Shown here one piece after another: positions 46,436 through 56,317 of a stretch of 64,000 nucleotides of DNA (position 1 is the stretch's first letter; the number at the start of each line of letters is the position of its first letter). The stretch lies in assembly GCA_949282265.1 (NCBI GenBank), contig CASDOZ010000003.1:1-64000 (forward strand). Direction: 5' to 3'. The notes beneath the pieces are model-generated. The model saw nothing but the letters and a program-made list of their open reading frames with translations. It was not told where the DNA came from and searched no databases. The stretch comes from an uncultured Bacteroidales bacterium (GTDB taxonomy: Bacteria > Bacteroidota > Bacteroidia > Bacteroidales > Paludibacteraceae). The position numbers and the translations under genes are program-made.

Positions 46436-46855
46436 ATGAAGCGGATTAACACCATAAAACGCTATCTGTATCTTAACATCTATGCGTTCCTCCTGCTGGC
46501 AGCAGGAGGTTGCATAGGTTGTTTGGCTGTTTGGCGCATCAGCTTATGGCTCATTATCCCTCAGGCGATAATCGCACTCACATGCTTCCACAACGCCATG
46601 CGCATCTTATCTACTTGGAATGACAAGAAACGAAAATACGCGTTGTTAATGCAACGAAATGCAAACGGGATACGCCCCGATACATTTACGGATTACATGC
46701 AAGCACCTTGTGGTCGCGTATTGGCCAAAATAGTACTCAAAGATTTAGGATGCCCCGAACGCTACATGGAACTAAAAAAATTACGCAAACCATTGCACCA
46801 ACGTATTTCCTGCAAACCGACTAAGACAGTCGTTTATATAAACAATGAAATATGA
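46436..46855 (+). CDS. Hypothetical membrane protein
   Basis: A 139-residue protein with two membrane helices (about residues 10-33 and 35-57, containing GGCIGCLAVW and LIIPQAIIALTC) and a basic cytoplasmic C-terminal part with scattered Cys (APCGRVL, DLGCPERY, RISCKPT). No known domain. It starts nine bases after the PH-like gene and overlaps the next gene by four bases (ATGA), so translation is probably coupled. Confidence 0.6.
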   Translation: MKRINTIKRYLYLNIYAFLLLAAGGCIGCLAVWRISLWLIIPQAIIALTCFHNAMRILSTWNDKKRKYALLMQRNANGIRPDTFTDYMQAPCGRVLAKIVLKDLGCPERYMELKKLRKPLHQRISCKPTKTVVYINNEI

Positions 46856-47292
46856 AAAAAATCATTCTTGCTACATCCTTCATAGCATTGCTTTTGGTAA
46901 TCCTGCTTAGTTTTATCCCGACAATATGCAATCGTTACATGCAGTCGGCAATAAAAAACATTGAATCAAAGATAAATGTCATTGAACCAGATTTATACGA
47001 CAAAACATTACCAGCAGGACAAATCCAATTATTGCTGGACGAACATCCTGAAATTTGCAGCGTATTAGGAAACCGTGTCATCGAATGGCAAGAAAATGCA
47101 GAAAACCTATCCATAGAAAGTGCATTATCCAACATTAGCAATAAAACATTGAATCGCATAAAAAGAATAACTATTTTTTTACAAATTGCCGTCATAGCCA
47201 TATCCGCCATAGGCTTAATTGCGTTTCCCATGTACAAGAAGGAACGCACTGAATCAAATGGTTCCACCCCAGGCATTCGTTTTGGAGAATAA
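46852..47292 (+). CDS. Hypothetical membrane protein
   Basis: A 146-residue protein with an N-terminal membrane helix (~4-24), a helical extracytoplasmic region of about 75 residues, and a second helix (~105-127). The start overlaps the previous stop by four bases. Together with its two neighbours it forms a compact module of one PH-like and two membrane proteins. I do not recognise it. The 176-base gap that follows (47293-47468) shows nothing notable. Confidence 0.6.
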   Translation: MKKIILATSFIALLLVILLSFIPTICNRYMQSAIKNIESKINVIEPDLYDKTLPAGQIQLLLDEHPEICSVLGNRVIEWQENAENLSIESALSNISNKTLNRIKRITIFLQIAVIAISAIGLIAFPMYKKERTESNGSTPGIRFGE

Positions 47293-47468
47293 TCTTTTTC
47301 AGCCACAACACACAAAAAACATTGGACGAACTTACATACGAACAATAATTGCAGAGGAAAGCATATCCGCAAATATTTGGAATATCCCAGCAAACGATTA
47401 TCTAAAAAACTATTACATAATCCGTTTGTGTCCTCGCGGAGTGTTCCAACTTCTTTATATTCCACGCA

Positions 47469-48284
47469 TCAATCTCCATAGAAATAAGCGGCTGTTGCTC
47501 CTCCGTCTACCAGAAAGTCAGCTCCAGTGATGAACGTCCCCCGGTTGCTCATCAACAACTCTGCGACATTCGCCACTTCATCTGCCGTACCGGGACGACC
47601 TGCCGGACACCGGGTAAACATATCCTTGTAGAAATCGCCACGCGGCCCGTTGAACTCATCAAGGGCTAGCGGCGTGACGATGATGCCGGGTGAGATGGAA
47701 TTGATACGTGCACCGCGCTTGCCCCACTTAACGGCTTCCGCCATGACGCGCTTCACGTTGCAACGCTTCGCCAACTGGTAGGCATGGAGCGTATCACGTA
47801 TGTTACGAGGGTGCAAGACTTCAAGGTTCAACAGTTTTTCGGGCGGTGTACAGGCCAGTAGACGGTCTGTCTCCGCATCCAACGCAGGCAGGCGATACCC
47901 GGATTGGCTGGAAATGGTCACGCCTACACCGCCCGGCTTGATGACTTTCCCCACTTCCGCCAACAACACTGCCGTACCATACAAATCCACTTTCAGTATG
48001 GTTTCGATGGAGGCTTGTGAGGGCGAAACCCCGGCTGCATTGACGAACATCGCAAGCTCTCCGTATTGTTGTGCCGTATTGATCAAGGCAAGGATTGACT
48101 TTTGGGAAGACAAATCCATTTCGACAGGAACGGCATCGAACCCCGCCTTGTTCATCGTATCGGCAACCGCTACCGCATTTTCCAACCGCTTGTCGCCAAC
48201 GACAATTTTCATTCCATATCCCATACGCCGGGCTATCGCCATTCCGATTTGTCCGGCACCGGTGAGAATCATTACGTCTTTCAT
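47469..48284 (-). CDS. Short-chain dehydrogenase/reductase
   Basis: A 271-residue NAD(P)-dependent oxidoreductase. The dinucleotide-binding motif is TGAGQIGMAIA (~8-18), the NAAG motif is seen as FVNAAGVS (~85-92), and the catalytic pair is in YQLAKR (Y-x-x-x-K, ~168-172). A C-terminal DFLVDGG (~256) is typical of classical SDRs. A loop of about 30 residues before the Tyr is larger than usual. Substrate unknown. Last gene of an accessory unit hydrolase-flavodoxin-SDR. Confidence 0.88.
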   Translation of the reverse strand: MKDVMILTGAGQIGMAIARRMGYGMKIVVGDKRLENAVAVADTMNKAGFDAVPVEMDLSSQKSILALINTAQQYGELAMFVNAAGVSPSQASIETILKVDLYGTAVLLAEVGKVIKPGGVGVTISSQSGYRLPALDAETDRLLACTPPEKLLNLEVLHPRNIRDTLHAYQLAKRCNVKRVMAEAVKWGKRGARINSISPGIIVTPLALDEFNGPRGDFYKDMFTRCPAGRPGTADEVANVAELLMSNRGTFITGADFLVDGGATAAYFYGD

Positions 48285-48295
48285 CTTCGCGGCGT

Positions 48296-48922
48296 TTAAT
48301 AATCCAACTTGTTTAACCAGTTCCTTACACTTTGCCGCGCCTCTTCCCGTTTGTTCTGAGCCGTGGTCCCCCGTACTGCCAAACCTTTCAGAACAGTGGA
48401 ACCTTTACAAGCTGATTTCAGTCTGCTTTCCGTTCCGGACAGTCCGCTTCCATCATGGGTGCAGAACGGAATGACAGTCTTGCCATGCCAGTTGTGCTTC
48501 TCAATGAACGTATATACGGGCATAGGCATATCACCCCACCAGTTGGGGTAACCGATGAAGACGATGTCGTAATCCTCTACCGAAGCATCGCCCTGAATGG
48601 CAGGACGGGCCTTGTCGTTCAATTCATGCTTGGCGACCTGCGTACATTCCGTGTAGCCATCGGGATAAGGAATGACAGGCAGGATTTGGAAAAGTTTGCC
48701 TTTCGTTTCTGCGGCAATCATTTCGGCTATGATGTGGGTATTGCCTTTCTCGATATGTCCCACGTTATAATTTTCTCCGGTTCGTGAAAAGAACGCCACA
48801 AGTATTTTCCTTGTTTCCATGTTTTTCTCCTTTCTTTGAATGGTTTGGGCGCACGATGTGAATGGAAGTATAGCAAGCAACATCGTGATGACTGCAATTA
48901 TTTTCTGTTTCATTATGTTCAT
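48296..48922 (-). CDS. Exported flavodoxin-like lipoprotein
   Basis: A 208-residue protein with a signal peptide whose end, LPFTSCAQ, is a lipobox, so it is probably a lipoprotein outside the cytoplasm. The flavodoxin fold follows (~37-205): FFSRTGENYNVG binds the FMN phosphate, and GYPNWWGDMP and CTHDGSGLSGTE line the flavin. Similar flavodoxins with export signals are common in Bacteroidales oxidoreductase clusters. It starts six bases after the hydrolase stop. Start at 48922 or ATG 48913. Confidence 0.85.
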   Translation of the reverse strand: MNIMKQKIIAVITMLLAILPFTSCAQTIQRKEKNMETRKILVAFFSRTGENYNVGHIEKGNTHIIAEMIAAETKGKLFQILPVIPYPDGYTECTQVAKHELNDKARPAIQGDASVEDYDIVFIGYPNWWGDMPMPVYTFIEKHNWHGKTVIPFCTHDGSGLSGTESRLKSACKGSTVLKGLAVRGTTAQNKREEARQSVRNWLNKLDY

Positions 48923-48928
48923 TATGCG

Positions 48929-49975
48929 TTAGTCTAATGTTCGTTTGAAGAAATCTGTCAGCTTCTCCACTGCGGGATTGACGGCTCCGGGTTTGTCGTA
49001 GAGGTCTATGTGCGAATACCCTTGTACGGTAAACACTTCTTTGTCCTTTCCCGGCAGGGCTTTATAAAAGCGTTCGGTCTGCCATTCCGAATCGGCTTTG
49101 GCACCGACAACAAGCAATACGGGTTGTGTCAACAAATAGATATTCTCAATGGCGGAGAAAGCCATTTTGGTGGCTTGGCTGCGGCGCAGGTAAAAGTTGT
49201 CCGCACGTGGATGCCGTGCACGGGCCATGCGGTAGTATTCATATCCTTCACGGAAAGACGGAGCCGTGTTTTCATCCGGTTCAGGACACATATATACTTT
49301 CAACAGCTCCCCTCCACGGGCTTTTCGGGTACGCTGCTCGGACACATCTTCCAACAGTTTGATTTGATCCTCTACGCTTCGTCCGCGTAACCAGCCTTCC
49401 CGATTGGCGGCACCGATGTCGGCAGCACTGACGCCGGCAACGGCACGGATACGCCTTTCGGTCGGAGCAGTAGCCATAACATACCCGCCTCCGGCACACA
49501 GCCCGAGCGCACCGATGCGACGTTCGTCTACAAATGGAAGTGTGACCAGGTAATCCACGGCATAACGGATGTCTTCCACACGCTCGTATGGTGCTTCCGA
49601 CCCATGGGGTGTACCGCCGCTTTCGCCTGCATACGTGGCATCGAAAGCAAGGGCCACAAAACCGTTTTCTGCCAGTCGGTAGGCATAGAGCCCGGCCGAC
49701 TGCTCCTTAACGCTTCCGGCGGGATGTACGCTGATGACGGCGGGATATTGGCCGAAAGGAGCAAAGTTCTTTGGTAAAAACAGATTGCCTACCAGTACAA
49801 TGTTGTTGCTCCGCAGGAAGGAAACCTTACGGACAATCACACCACTGGCCGTATCAACAGGCGTCACGACGTATGTTTCCGTCTGTGGTACGCCAGGTAA
49901 CCCATCATTCTGCTGCGCCGTTGCTCCCGATGCGGCGAGCAACAAGGCAAATGTAAATAAGATGATCTGCTTCAT
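48929..49975 (-). CDS. Secreted dienelactone-hydrolase-like alpha/beta hydrolase
   Basis: A 348-residue enzyme with a signal peptide (ends SGATAQQ, ~20). The nucleophile elbow reads G-L-C160-A-G, with Cys in place of Ser as in dienelactone hydrolases; the Asp is probably in VVGAKADSEW and the His in YSHIDLYD. I chose ATG 49975 (MKQIILF) because a signal peptide starts there; the longer frame from 50041 is unlikely. First gene of the unit with flavodoxin and SDR, divergent from the AraC regulator. Substrate unknown. Confidence 0.82.
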   Translation of the reverse strand: MKQIILFTFALLLAASGATAQQNDGLPGVPQTETYVVTPVDTASGVIVRKVSFLRSNNIVLVGNLFLPKNFAPFGQYPAVISVHPAGSVKEQSAGLYAYRLAENGFVALAFDATYAGESGGTPHGSEAPYERVEDIRYAVDYLVTLPFVDERRIGALGLCAGGGYVMATAPTERRIRAVAGVSAADIGAANREGWLRGRSVEDQIKLLEDVSEQRTRKARGGELLKVYMCPEPDENTAPSFREGYEYYRMARARHPRADNFYLRRSQATKMAFSAIENIYLLTQPVLLVVGAKADSEWQTERFYKALPGKDKEVFTVQGYSHIDLYDKPGAVNPAVEKLTDFFKRTLD

Positions 49976-50042
49976 ATCGCTGATTTTAAAAGTTTGACCA
50001 AGGTACACGAACGAATGGAGACGACGCCCGTCCACTTTCATC

Positions 50043-50141
50043 TCACTCCATGGTTTTCATGTCAATCACGTAACGGAACCTGACTTTTCCGTTCAGCACA
50101 TTCTCATAGGCAGCATCAATCTGCGTGTCCTTTGTCTTCTT
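50043..50141 (-). pseudogene. 3' stub of a zinc-type alcohol dehydrogenase
   Basis: The minus strand reads in frame to a TGA at 50043-50045. The last residues, TQIDAAYENVLNGKVRFR then YVIDMKTME, match the C-terminus of NAD(P)-dependent alcohol dehydrogenases of the AdhC/YahK type. About 30 codons remain. The rest of the gene is absent: upstream is the AraC promoter region. This is a remnant left by deletion or rearrangement. The exact upstream edge is uncertain. Confidence 0.75.
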
Positions 50142-50262
50142 ATTGGTTTTCTGCCACAAAGGTAGACTGTATTTCCCAATCCGCTGTTATACAAAACACT
50201 GACTCCCTTCACAAAAACACGGATATTGCACCGCCCGGCATGGAAATGCCAGGAATGTTCCG

Positions 50263-50270
50263 TACCTTTG
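50263..50270 (+). promoter_or_regulatory. araC-type gene -7 box
   Basis: TACCTTTG, 26 bases before the ATG at 50297. A 12-base palindrome, TTGTTGCAACAA (50268-50279), covers its downstream edge and the likely start of transcription, a plausible operator. Confidence 0.55.
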
Positions 50271-50296
50271 TTGCAACAACCCGAACGGATAACGAT

Positions 50297-51196
50297 ATGG
50301 AGCATACCTTATTGAACATAGAGACGGTGACTGAATACAACGACATGCTTGGCGTGGAAACCCTGCATCCGCAAGTCAGCGTGATAGACCTGTCGAAAGC
50401 CAGGCCCATGCGCCACATGCGACACACGTTCAGCTTCTACGTGGTGTTTCTGAAGGACGAGAAGAACTGCGACCTTATATACGGCCGCCAGCGATATGAC
50501 TACCAGAAAGGCTCAGTCGTCTGCCTGGCTCCGGGGCAGGTCATCGGCATAGACGACACGGGCGAAGCCTTCCAACCGCAAGGCTACGCGCTATGCTTCC
50601 ACCCCGACCTGATACGTGGCACGAATCTCGGACGTAACATCAAGGAATACTCCTTTTTTTCCTATGAGGTAAATGAAGCACTACATCTTTCTGAACATGA
50701 GCGAGTTATTTTCGTAGATTGTCTGACAAAAATCCAGGAGGAGCTACGGCACTCTATCGACCGGCTGAGCCAACGACTGATTGCGAACAACATCGAACTG
50801 CTGCTCAACTATTGCCTCCGCTTCTACGAACGCCAGTTCATCACGAGACAGAACGTCAATCGGGACATCCTGACCCGCTTTGAGGCCCTGCTCGACAACT
50901 ACTTCACAGGCGACAACGCCCTGCATAAGGGGCTGCCCACCGTGAGATACTGTGCCGGCGAGCTCTGCCTGTCGCCCAACTACTTCGGCGACTTGATTAA
51001 GAAAGAAACAGGGAAGACCGCTTTGGAATGGATACAAAGCAAAATAATTGATATAGCCAAAGAACAATTGCTTATCCCAACAAATTCCATCAATCAAGTA
51101 GCCTACAATCTCGGCTTTCAATATCCACAACATTTCACAAGAGTATTCAAGAAAGTAGCTGGGACAACACCGAATGAATATAAAAGAAAGAATTAA
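50297..51196 (+). CDS. AraC-family transcriptional regulator
   Basis: A 299-residue regulator: N-terminal cupin-like sensory domain (~20-120, HTFSFYVVFLK, GSVVCLAPGQV), and a C-terminal AraC double helix-turn-helix (~205-297; CAGELCLSPNYFGDLIKKETG and VAYNLGFQYPQHFTRVFKK, the latter in the usual second-HTH position). I chose ATG 50297, which follows the -7 box, over the longer in-frame start at 50132. Divergent from the hydrolase-flavodoxin-SDR unit and the dehydrogenase stub; it probably controls them. AT-rich at its 3' end but GC-richer before. Confidence 0.88.
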   Translation: MEHTLLNIETVTEYNDMLGVETLHPQVSVIDLSKARPMRHMRHTFSFYVVFLKDEKNCDLIYGRQRYDYQKGSVVCLAPGQVIGIDDTGEAFQPQGYALCFHPDLIRGTNLGRNIKEYSFFSYEVNEALHLSEHERVIFVDCLTKIQEELRHSIDRLSQRLIANNIELLLNYCLRFYERQFITRQNVNRDILTRFEALLDNYFTGDNALHKGLPTVRYCAGELCLSPNYFGDLIKKETGKTALEWIQSKIIDIAKEQLLIPTNSINQVAYNLGFQYPQHFTRVFKKVAGTTPNEYKRKN

Positions 51197-51275
51197 CACA
51201 TAATACTTCTTTTAGCTATTACATATCCATTATTCTTGTGCCATTATATTACAAATAAACAAATTAGAACAAAAT

Positions 51276-51303
51276 AACAACATACAACACAAACCTGTTG
51301 TTT
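51276..51303 (+). terminator. Weak terminator after the araC-type gene
   Basis: A 7-bp stem (51276-51282 with 51296-51302), loop of 13, followed by T residues. AT-rich, so only a weak call. The rest of the 315-base gap 51197-51511 is AT-rich and holds no ORF. Confidence 0.35.
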
Positions 51304-51470
51304 TTATGTTTCTACTGGATAAAATCTAAAAAGTATTTTTCGACTTCATCCCGCTTTAAGTTATTTTTTTATCCTTCCCTCAAAATCAACAAATTCCTAT
51401 CAACTTCATAATCTTCAAATTTATTTGCTCAAATACAACCTTTTACTGCAATTATCTCACAGATTTTCCG

Positions 51471-51478
51471 TAATTTCG
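51471..51478 (+). promoter_or_regulatory. tamL -7-like box
   Basis: TAATTTCG, one mismatch to TAnnTTTG, 33 bases before the ATG at 51512. It shows the same T-to-C change as the dksA-like promoter. Confidence 0.35.
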
Positions 51479-51511
51479 CAACCAAATTCACGCAGACTAT
51501 CTGGTTCCAGT

Positions 51512-53782
51512 ATGACCCAAAAACACTTTTTCTTTCTGTGTTGCCTATCGGTAGCTTTTTTTGTTACGGGTTGCCGTTCAACTAAATATATTCCGGAAGG
51601 AAAATATCTACTGGATAAAGTTGTCATAAAATCAGATACTAAAGATATTACCCAAGGAGAAATAAAAAATTATCTTCGCCAAACACCCAATTCATCACTA
51701 CTTGGTATTTGGAAACTCCAATTAGGAGTATACAACATGTCTGGTCCTGATACCACAAAATGGATAAACCGTACATTGCGTAAAATGGGCGATGCACCGG
51801 TCATACTAGATTCTACCCTCACAGACGCATCTATTACCCAAATTGAAAAGTTCGCACAAAACAAAGGATATTTCAATGCGAGTGTTAATTCGTCCGTAAC
51901 CACGAAGAAGCAAAAAGCGACCGTTACATATAACCTTAAAGCATACGACCCATACATACTAAATCATTACAACATAAGCATCGAACAGCCAGAATTAAAA
52001 CGAATCGCCTCTGACAGTAGTCGCGCACTGATAAAGCCTGGCATGCAATTTAATGTAAACCTATTAGATGCAGAACGAACGCGCATTACTAACCGAATGC
52101 GTAGGATCGGGTATTACAATTTTGAAAAAGATTATCTTAATTACATTGCAGACAGCACAAAACAATCAAGGAAAATAGATTTGACCTTGGAACTTCGTGA
52201 CTACGTACGCAATGCCAACGACTCCATTTTAGAACGAATTTTTAGACAATACACCATTCGGGAAGTAATCATACACACTGGTTTTGAACCGGGCAAACAC
52301 ATGGCCGACGATAATAAAATAGATACGATAAGACATGGGAACTATTTAATCTCATATGGCAATAAGCGTGATTTACGGGTAGAAACACTGATTAATAACT
52401 GTTACATCGTCCCAGGGGAACTATACAACGATATTATGGTTGAACGTACTTATTCTGCCATGAACAGCCTTGGCCCCGTCAAGTATGTCAACATCACATT
52501 TGCTGAAATCATACCTGGCTCACTTGACTGTTTTATTGTCATAACACCGGCCAAGCCAAAATCGTTTTCCGTGGAAGGCGAAGGCACATTCTCTGCCGGA
52601 GATTGGGGTATTGCCAGTAACATAGGTTTTACCCACCGGAATATTTTCAAAGGCGCCGAAACATTCTCCATACAGGGCCGTACAGCCTATGAATGGCGTG
52701 ATGTCGGCAACACATTCGAAGCAAGTGGCGAAGCCAAGCTCAATTTTCCTAATTTGCTGGTACCATTCACATCCGATGATTTTAAAAAGAACACACGCGG
52801 CAACACGGAATTCAACATGGTATATAATTATCAAAACAGACCCTTGGAATATACACGCATGATCGGTGGACTTGGAATGAAATATACTTGGTCGCGCCGA
52901 TACTCGCCATTCCGCCATTCATTAGACATTTTTGACCTGAGTTACGTATATCTGCCTTGGCTTTCGGACGAATTCCGCGAAGAATTTATCAACGATGGTT
53001 CTATTCTGAAATACAGTTACGAGGATCACTTCATAATGCGTACCGGCTATTCTGCTTCTTACTCCAACTATAACCCCGGGCGTCCTCTACGGAACTACTA
53101 TACGGCACGTTATGGCATTGAAACTGCAGGAAACCTTTTATATGGGGCAAGCTATTTGTTCAAACTCAAACCAGCTGATGATGGCTCGTTCAAAATTTTC
53201 AACATACGCTATTCACAATACGTCAAATTCGATGGAGACATTGCCTATCATCAAATCTTCGACGAAAACAACCGTTTTGTATATCATGCATCTTTCGGTA
53301 TAGGAATACCATACGGCAATGCGTCTTCATTACCGTTTGAAAAACGGTATTACAGCGGTGGAGCTAACAGTGTCCGCGGGTGGTCAGTACGCACGCTCGG
53401 TCCCGGTACATACCGGCGTAGTGGTAATCTTATTGATTTCAACAATCAGTCTGGTGATATTAAACTAGACCTCAATATAGAACTACGTTCTAAATTATTC
53501 TGGCTATTAGAAGGTGCTTTGTTTCTCGATGGAGGCAATATCTGGACAATCCGCGAATATGAAAGTCAACCAGGAGGCGCTTTCAAATTCAATTTTTTTT
53601 ACAAACAAATTGCATTGGCATACGGTATCGGCCTGAGATTTGATTTTTCATTCTTTGTCTTTCGCATCGACTATGGCATAAAATTATACGATCCGGCCTT
53701 GGAACGTCGCGACCGATGGCGTAACAAGCCAACATGGAAAGACGACATGGCATTCCATTTTGCTATTGGTTATCCGTTCTGA
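51512..53782 (+). CDS. tamL: TamL, lipidated TamA/BamA-family outer-membrane protein
   Basis: A 756-residue outer-membrane protein. The signal peptide ends in a lipobox, FVTGC21, so unlike TamA it is a lipoprotein; this is the TamL type of Bacteroidota, which works with TamB in outer-membrane biogenesis. N-terminal POTRA-like repeats (~30-330) are followed by a 16-strand BamA-type barrel. The barrel contains the conserved GGANSVRGW segment (~620, lid/loop-6 VRGW motif). It ends in an aromatic residue (GYPF). I chose ATG 51512 rather than the longer frame from 51425 because the lipoprotein signal starts there. Confidence 0.9.
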   Translation: MTQKHFFFLCCLSVAFFVTGCRSTKYIPEGKYLLDKVVIKSDTKDITQGEIKNYLRQTPNSSLLGIWKLQLGVYNMSGPDTTKWINRTLRKMGDAPVILDSTLTDASITQIEKFAQNKGYFNASVNSSVTTKKQKATVTYNLKAYDPYILNHYNISIEQPELKRIASDSSRALIKPGMQFNVNLLDAERTRITNRMRRIGYYNFEKDYLNYIADSTKQSRKIDLTLELRDYVRNANDSILERIFRQYTIREVIIHTGFEPGKHMADDNKIDTIRHGNYLISYGNKRDLRVETLINNCYIVPGELYNDIMVERTYSAMNSLGPVKYVNITFAEIIPGSLDCFIVITPAKPKSFSVEGEGTFSAGDWGIASNIGFTHRNIFKGAETFSIQGRTAYEWRDVGNTFEASGEAKLNFPNLLVPFTSDDFKKNTRGNTEFNMVYNYQNRPLEYTRMIGGLGMKYTWSRRYSPFRHSLDIFDLSYVYLPWLSDEFREEFINDGSILKYSYEDHFIMRTGYSASYSNYNPGRPLRNYYTARYGIETAGNLLYGASYLFKLKPADDGSFKIFNIRYSQYVKFDGDIAYHQIFDENNRFVYHASFGIGIPYGNASSLPFEKRYYSGGANSVRGWSVRTLGPGTYRRSGNLIDFNNQSGDIKLDLNIELRSKLFWLLEGALFLDGGNIWTIREYESQPGGAFKFNFFYKQIALAYGIGLRFDFSFFVFRIDYGIKLYDPALERRDRWRNKPTWKDDMAFHFAIGYPF

Positions 53783-53798
53783 CAACAAAAAATTCTAT

Positions 53799-54374
53799 AT
53801 GTTGCAATCTTTCCTAATACCCAACGTTTTAGAATGTGGCTGTGACGAGGCTGGACGTGGTTGTCTGGCAGGTTCCGTTTTTGCTGCAGCAGTTATTTTA
53901 CCGCCTGATTTCACCAACGAAGAGTTAAATGATTCCAAGCAATTGACAGAGGCTCAACGATATCGATTAAGACCCATTATTGAACAAGCAGCCACGGCTT
54001 GGGGAATCGGTGAAGTTACCGCCCAAGAAATCGATGAAATAAATATCTTGAATGCCTCCATTCTGGCCATGCACCGCGCAATCAACCAACTGAAAATACA
54101 ACCAGAACATATTATCGTCGATGGAAATCGTTTTAAACCATATAAATTCATTCCCTACCGGACTATCGTGAAAGGCGATGCCAAATTCTTGTCCATTGCC
54201 GCTGCATCTGTGCTGGCAAAAACTTATCGCGATGACTATATGCAACAACTACACAAGGAATTTCCCATGTATCATTGGAACGAAAACAAAGGCTATCCAA
54301 CGAAACAACACCGTATGGCAATACGACAATATGGTTCTTGTGCATATCACAGAATGAGTTATAAATTGACATAA
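53799..54374 (+). CDS. rnhB: Ribonuclease HII
   Basis: A 191-residue endonuclease that cleaves RNA in RNA-DNA hybrids and removes misincorporated ribonucleotides. Metal-binding acidic residues are D16 and E17 in CGCDEAGRG, a further Asp in IIVDGNRF (~107) and one in YRDDYM (~142). I chose ATG 53799 since the longer frame from 53760 would overlap tamL. It follows tamL after 16 bases and may be co-transcribed. Confidence 0.94.
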   Translation: MLQSFLIPNVLECGCDEAGRGCLAGSVFAAAVILPPDFTNEELNDSKQLTEAQRYRLRPIIEQAATAWGIGEVTAQEIDEINILNASILAMHRAINQLKIQPEHIIVDGNRFKPYKFIPYRTIVKGDAKFLSIAAASVLAKTYRDDYMQQLHKEFPMYHWNENKGYPTKQHRMAIRQYGSCAYHRMSYKLT

Positions 54375-54511
54375 CGATTGAAATAAGCAATCCCGTATTT
54401 CCCCCATTTGGTTAAAGTGACTTCCCAAAAACATGACCCTACCGCAGATAAACAAAAAATGACAAGTACGCAAAAGCAAATAGGCATATCCTATTCGCAT
54501 CAATATTAGTA

Positions 54512-54542
54512 TTGAATATCCAACGACTTTTTTCTATTTTTG
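54512..54542 (+). promoter_or_regulatory. ung promoter
   Basis: TTG at 54512-54514, a 20-base spacer and TATTTTTG (54535-54542), 40 bases before the ung ATG. Confidence 0.6.
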
Positions 54543-54582
54543 CGACAAATGAACCACAAATGCCATTTTAATACTTAGAAAC

Positions 54583-55245
54583 ATGGATGTCCGTATTGAA
54601 CCAACATGGAAAGCTGTTTTGCAAGCTGAATTTGACAAGGATTATTTTATCCGTCTGACTGATTTTGTCCGCCAAGAATATAAAACGACACAAGTTTTTC
54701 CACCATCACATTTGATTTTCAATGCTTTCGACAGTTGTCCGTTTGACAAAGTCAAGGTAGTAATTATAGGACAAGATCCGTATCATGGTGTCGGACAAGC
54801 CCACGGGCTATGCTTTTCTGTGAATGATGGCATTGAGTTTCCGCCCTCGCTGGTCAATATCTTCAAGGAAATAGAACGTGACTTGCATAAACCAATGCCC
54901 CAAAGTGGTAATTTGCAACGCTGGGCTAACCAAGGCGTATTAATGTTAAACGCTACACTGACCGTACGTGCACATCAAGCCGGTTCTCACCAAAACAAAG
55001 GCTGGGAAACTTTTACTGATGCAGCTATTCAGGCTTTGGCTTCCCAGCGTGAACATATTGTTTTCATGCTTTGGGGAAGTTATGCACAAAAAAAAGGGTC
55101 GGTAATCGACCCTCAAAAACATCTGGTTTTAAAAACCGTACATCCATCGCCGTTGTCAGCTTTCCGCGGATTTATTGGTTGCGGGCATTTTTCCGCCGCC
55201 AACAAATATCTCACGGAACACGGCTATGCGCCAATAGATTGGTAA
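54583..55245 (+). CDS. ung: Uracil-DNA glycosylase
   Basis: A 220-residue family-1 glycosylase that removes uracil from DNA. The catalytic Asp is D65 in GQDPYHG, and the second motif [10 protein letters not shown] (~187) holds the catalytic His and the DNA-intercalating Leu. Length and motifs are normal. Ends two bases from the convergent queA. Confidence 0.96.
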   Translation: MDVRIEPTWKAVLQAEFDKDYFIRLTDFVRQEYKTTQVFPPSHLIFNAFDSCPFDKVKVVIIGQDPYHGVGQAHGLCFSVNDGIEFPPSLVNIFKEIERDLHKPMPQSGNLQRWANQGVLMLNATLTVRAHQAGSHQNKGWETFTDAAIQALASQREHIVFMLWGSYAQKKGSVIDPQKHLVLKTVHPSPLSAFRGFIGCGHFSAANKYLTEHGYAPIDW

Positions 55246-55247
55246 TC

Positions 55248-56303
55248 TCACTTGTCCACGATAAGCATGGCATCGCCATAATCACCAAACTTGTATTTTT
55301 CCTTGATGGCAACATCATAAGCGTGCATGACATTTTCATATCCACCAAAAGCCGCTGTCAACATCAACAAAGTAGAATAAGGCTGTTGGAAATTGGCTAC
55401 CATACAATTGGCCACAGTGAAATCATAAGGTGGAAAAATAAATTTGTTCGTCCAACCGTCGTATGCCTTTATATGCCCATCCGTACCAACAACAGTTTCC
55501 AAGGCCCGCATGACATCCGTGCCAACCGCACAAACATTATTCCCACGGGCATGTACTTCATCAATCTTGTCCACCAATTCCTGGCCAATGAACATTTGCT
55601 CGGAATCCATTTTGTGTTTGGTCAGATCCTCAACATCTATATTCTTGAAGTTCCCGAGACTTACATGCGAAGTCAAGAATGCTGTGTCTATACCTTTGAT
55701 TTCCATTCGTTTAAACAACGAACGGCTGAAATGCAAACCCGCTGCTGGAGCAGCTACGGCTCCTTCATTCTTGGCAAAAATCGTTTGATAACGCTCCTCA
55801 TCTTCTGGCTCCACCGGCCTTTTAATGTTACGCGGAAGCGGTGTCTCGCCCAAAGCAAACAGACTTTTGCGGAATGTTTCATAATCGGAATCATACAAAA
55901 AACGCAAGGTACGTCCCCTGGAAGTCGTATTGTCGATTACCTCCGCTACAATGGAGTCATTATTCCCGAAATACAGTTTGTTACCTATCCGGATTTTACG
56001 CGCAGGCTCAACCAGCACGTCCCAATAACGTAATTCACGATTCAATTCCCGCAAAAGGAAAACTTCTATCTGGGCACCTGTTTTTTCCTTATTCCCATAT
56101 AAGCGCGCCGGAAACACTTTAGTATCATTCAGGATAAACAAATCATGCTCATCAAAATAATCGATAATTTCATGAAAGATCCGATGTTCTATTTCACCCG
56201 TCTTGCGATGCAGCACCAACATGCGGCAATCATCCCGATGTTCAGCTGGATATTGGGCGATTAATTCCTCCGGTAATTTAAAAGAGAATTGAGATAACTT
56301 CAT
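55248..56303 (-). CDS. queA: S-adenosylmethionine:tRNA ribosyltransferase-isomerase
   Basis: A 351-residue enzyme that adds the epoxycyclopentane moiety in queuosine biosynthesis on tRNA. Characteristic segments: DCRMLVLHR (~25), [15 protein letters not shown] (~56-70), [13 protein letters not shown] (~181) and TDVMRALET (~263). Last gene of the operon ftsX-DUF3098-uppP-truB-queA. Confidence 0.95.
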   Translation of the reverse strand: MKLSQFSFKLPEELIAQYPAEHRDDCRMLVLHRKTGEIEHRIFHEIIDYFDEHDLFILNDTKVFPARLYGNKEKTGAQIEVFLLRELNRELRYWDVLVEPARKIRIGNKLYFGNNDSIVAEVIDNTTSRGRTLRFLYDSDYETFRKSLFALGETPLPRNIKRPVEPEDEERYQTIFAKNEGAVAAPAAGLHFSRSLFKRMEIKGIDTAFLTSHVSLGNFKNIDVEDLTKHKMDSEQMFIGQELVDKIDEVHARGNNVCAVGTDVMRALETVVGTDGHIKAYDGWTNKFIFPPYDFTVANCMVANFQQPYSTLLMLTAAFGGYENVMHAYDVAIKEKYKFGDYGDAMLIVDK

Positions 56304-56317
56304 ATTACTTATTGTAT

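Noticed and set aside
47469-51196. Integrated mobile element carrying the redox cluster
   Set aside because: Composition differs somewhat from flanks and a gene stub is present, but there is no integrase, transposase, tRNA target or flanking repeat.
55071-56033. 320-codon plus-strand ORF across ung and queA
   Set aside because: Overlaps ung in another frame and queA antisense; both real genes are highly conserved.
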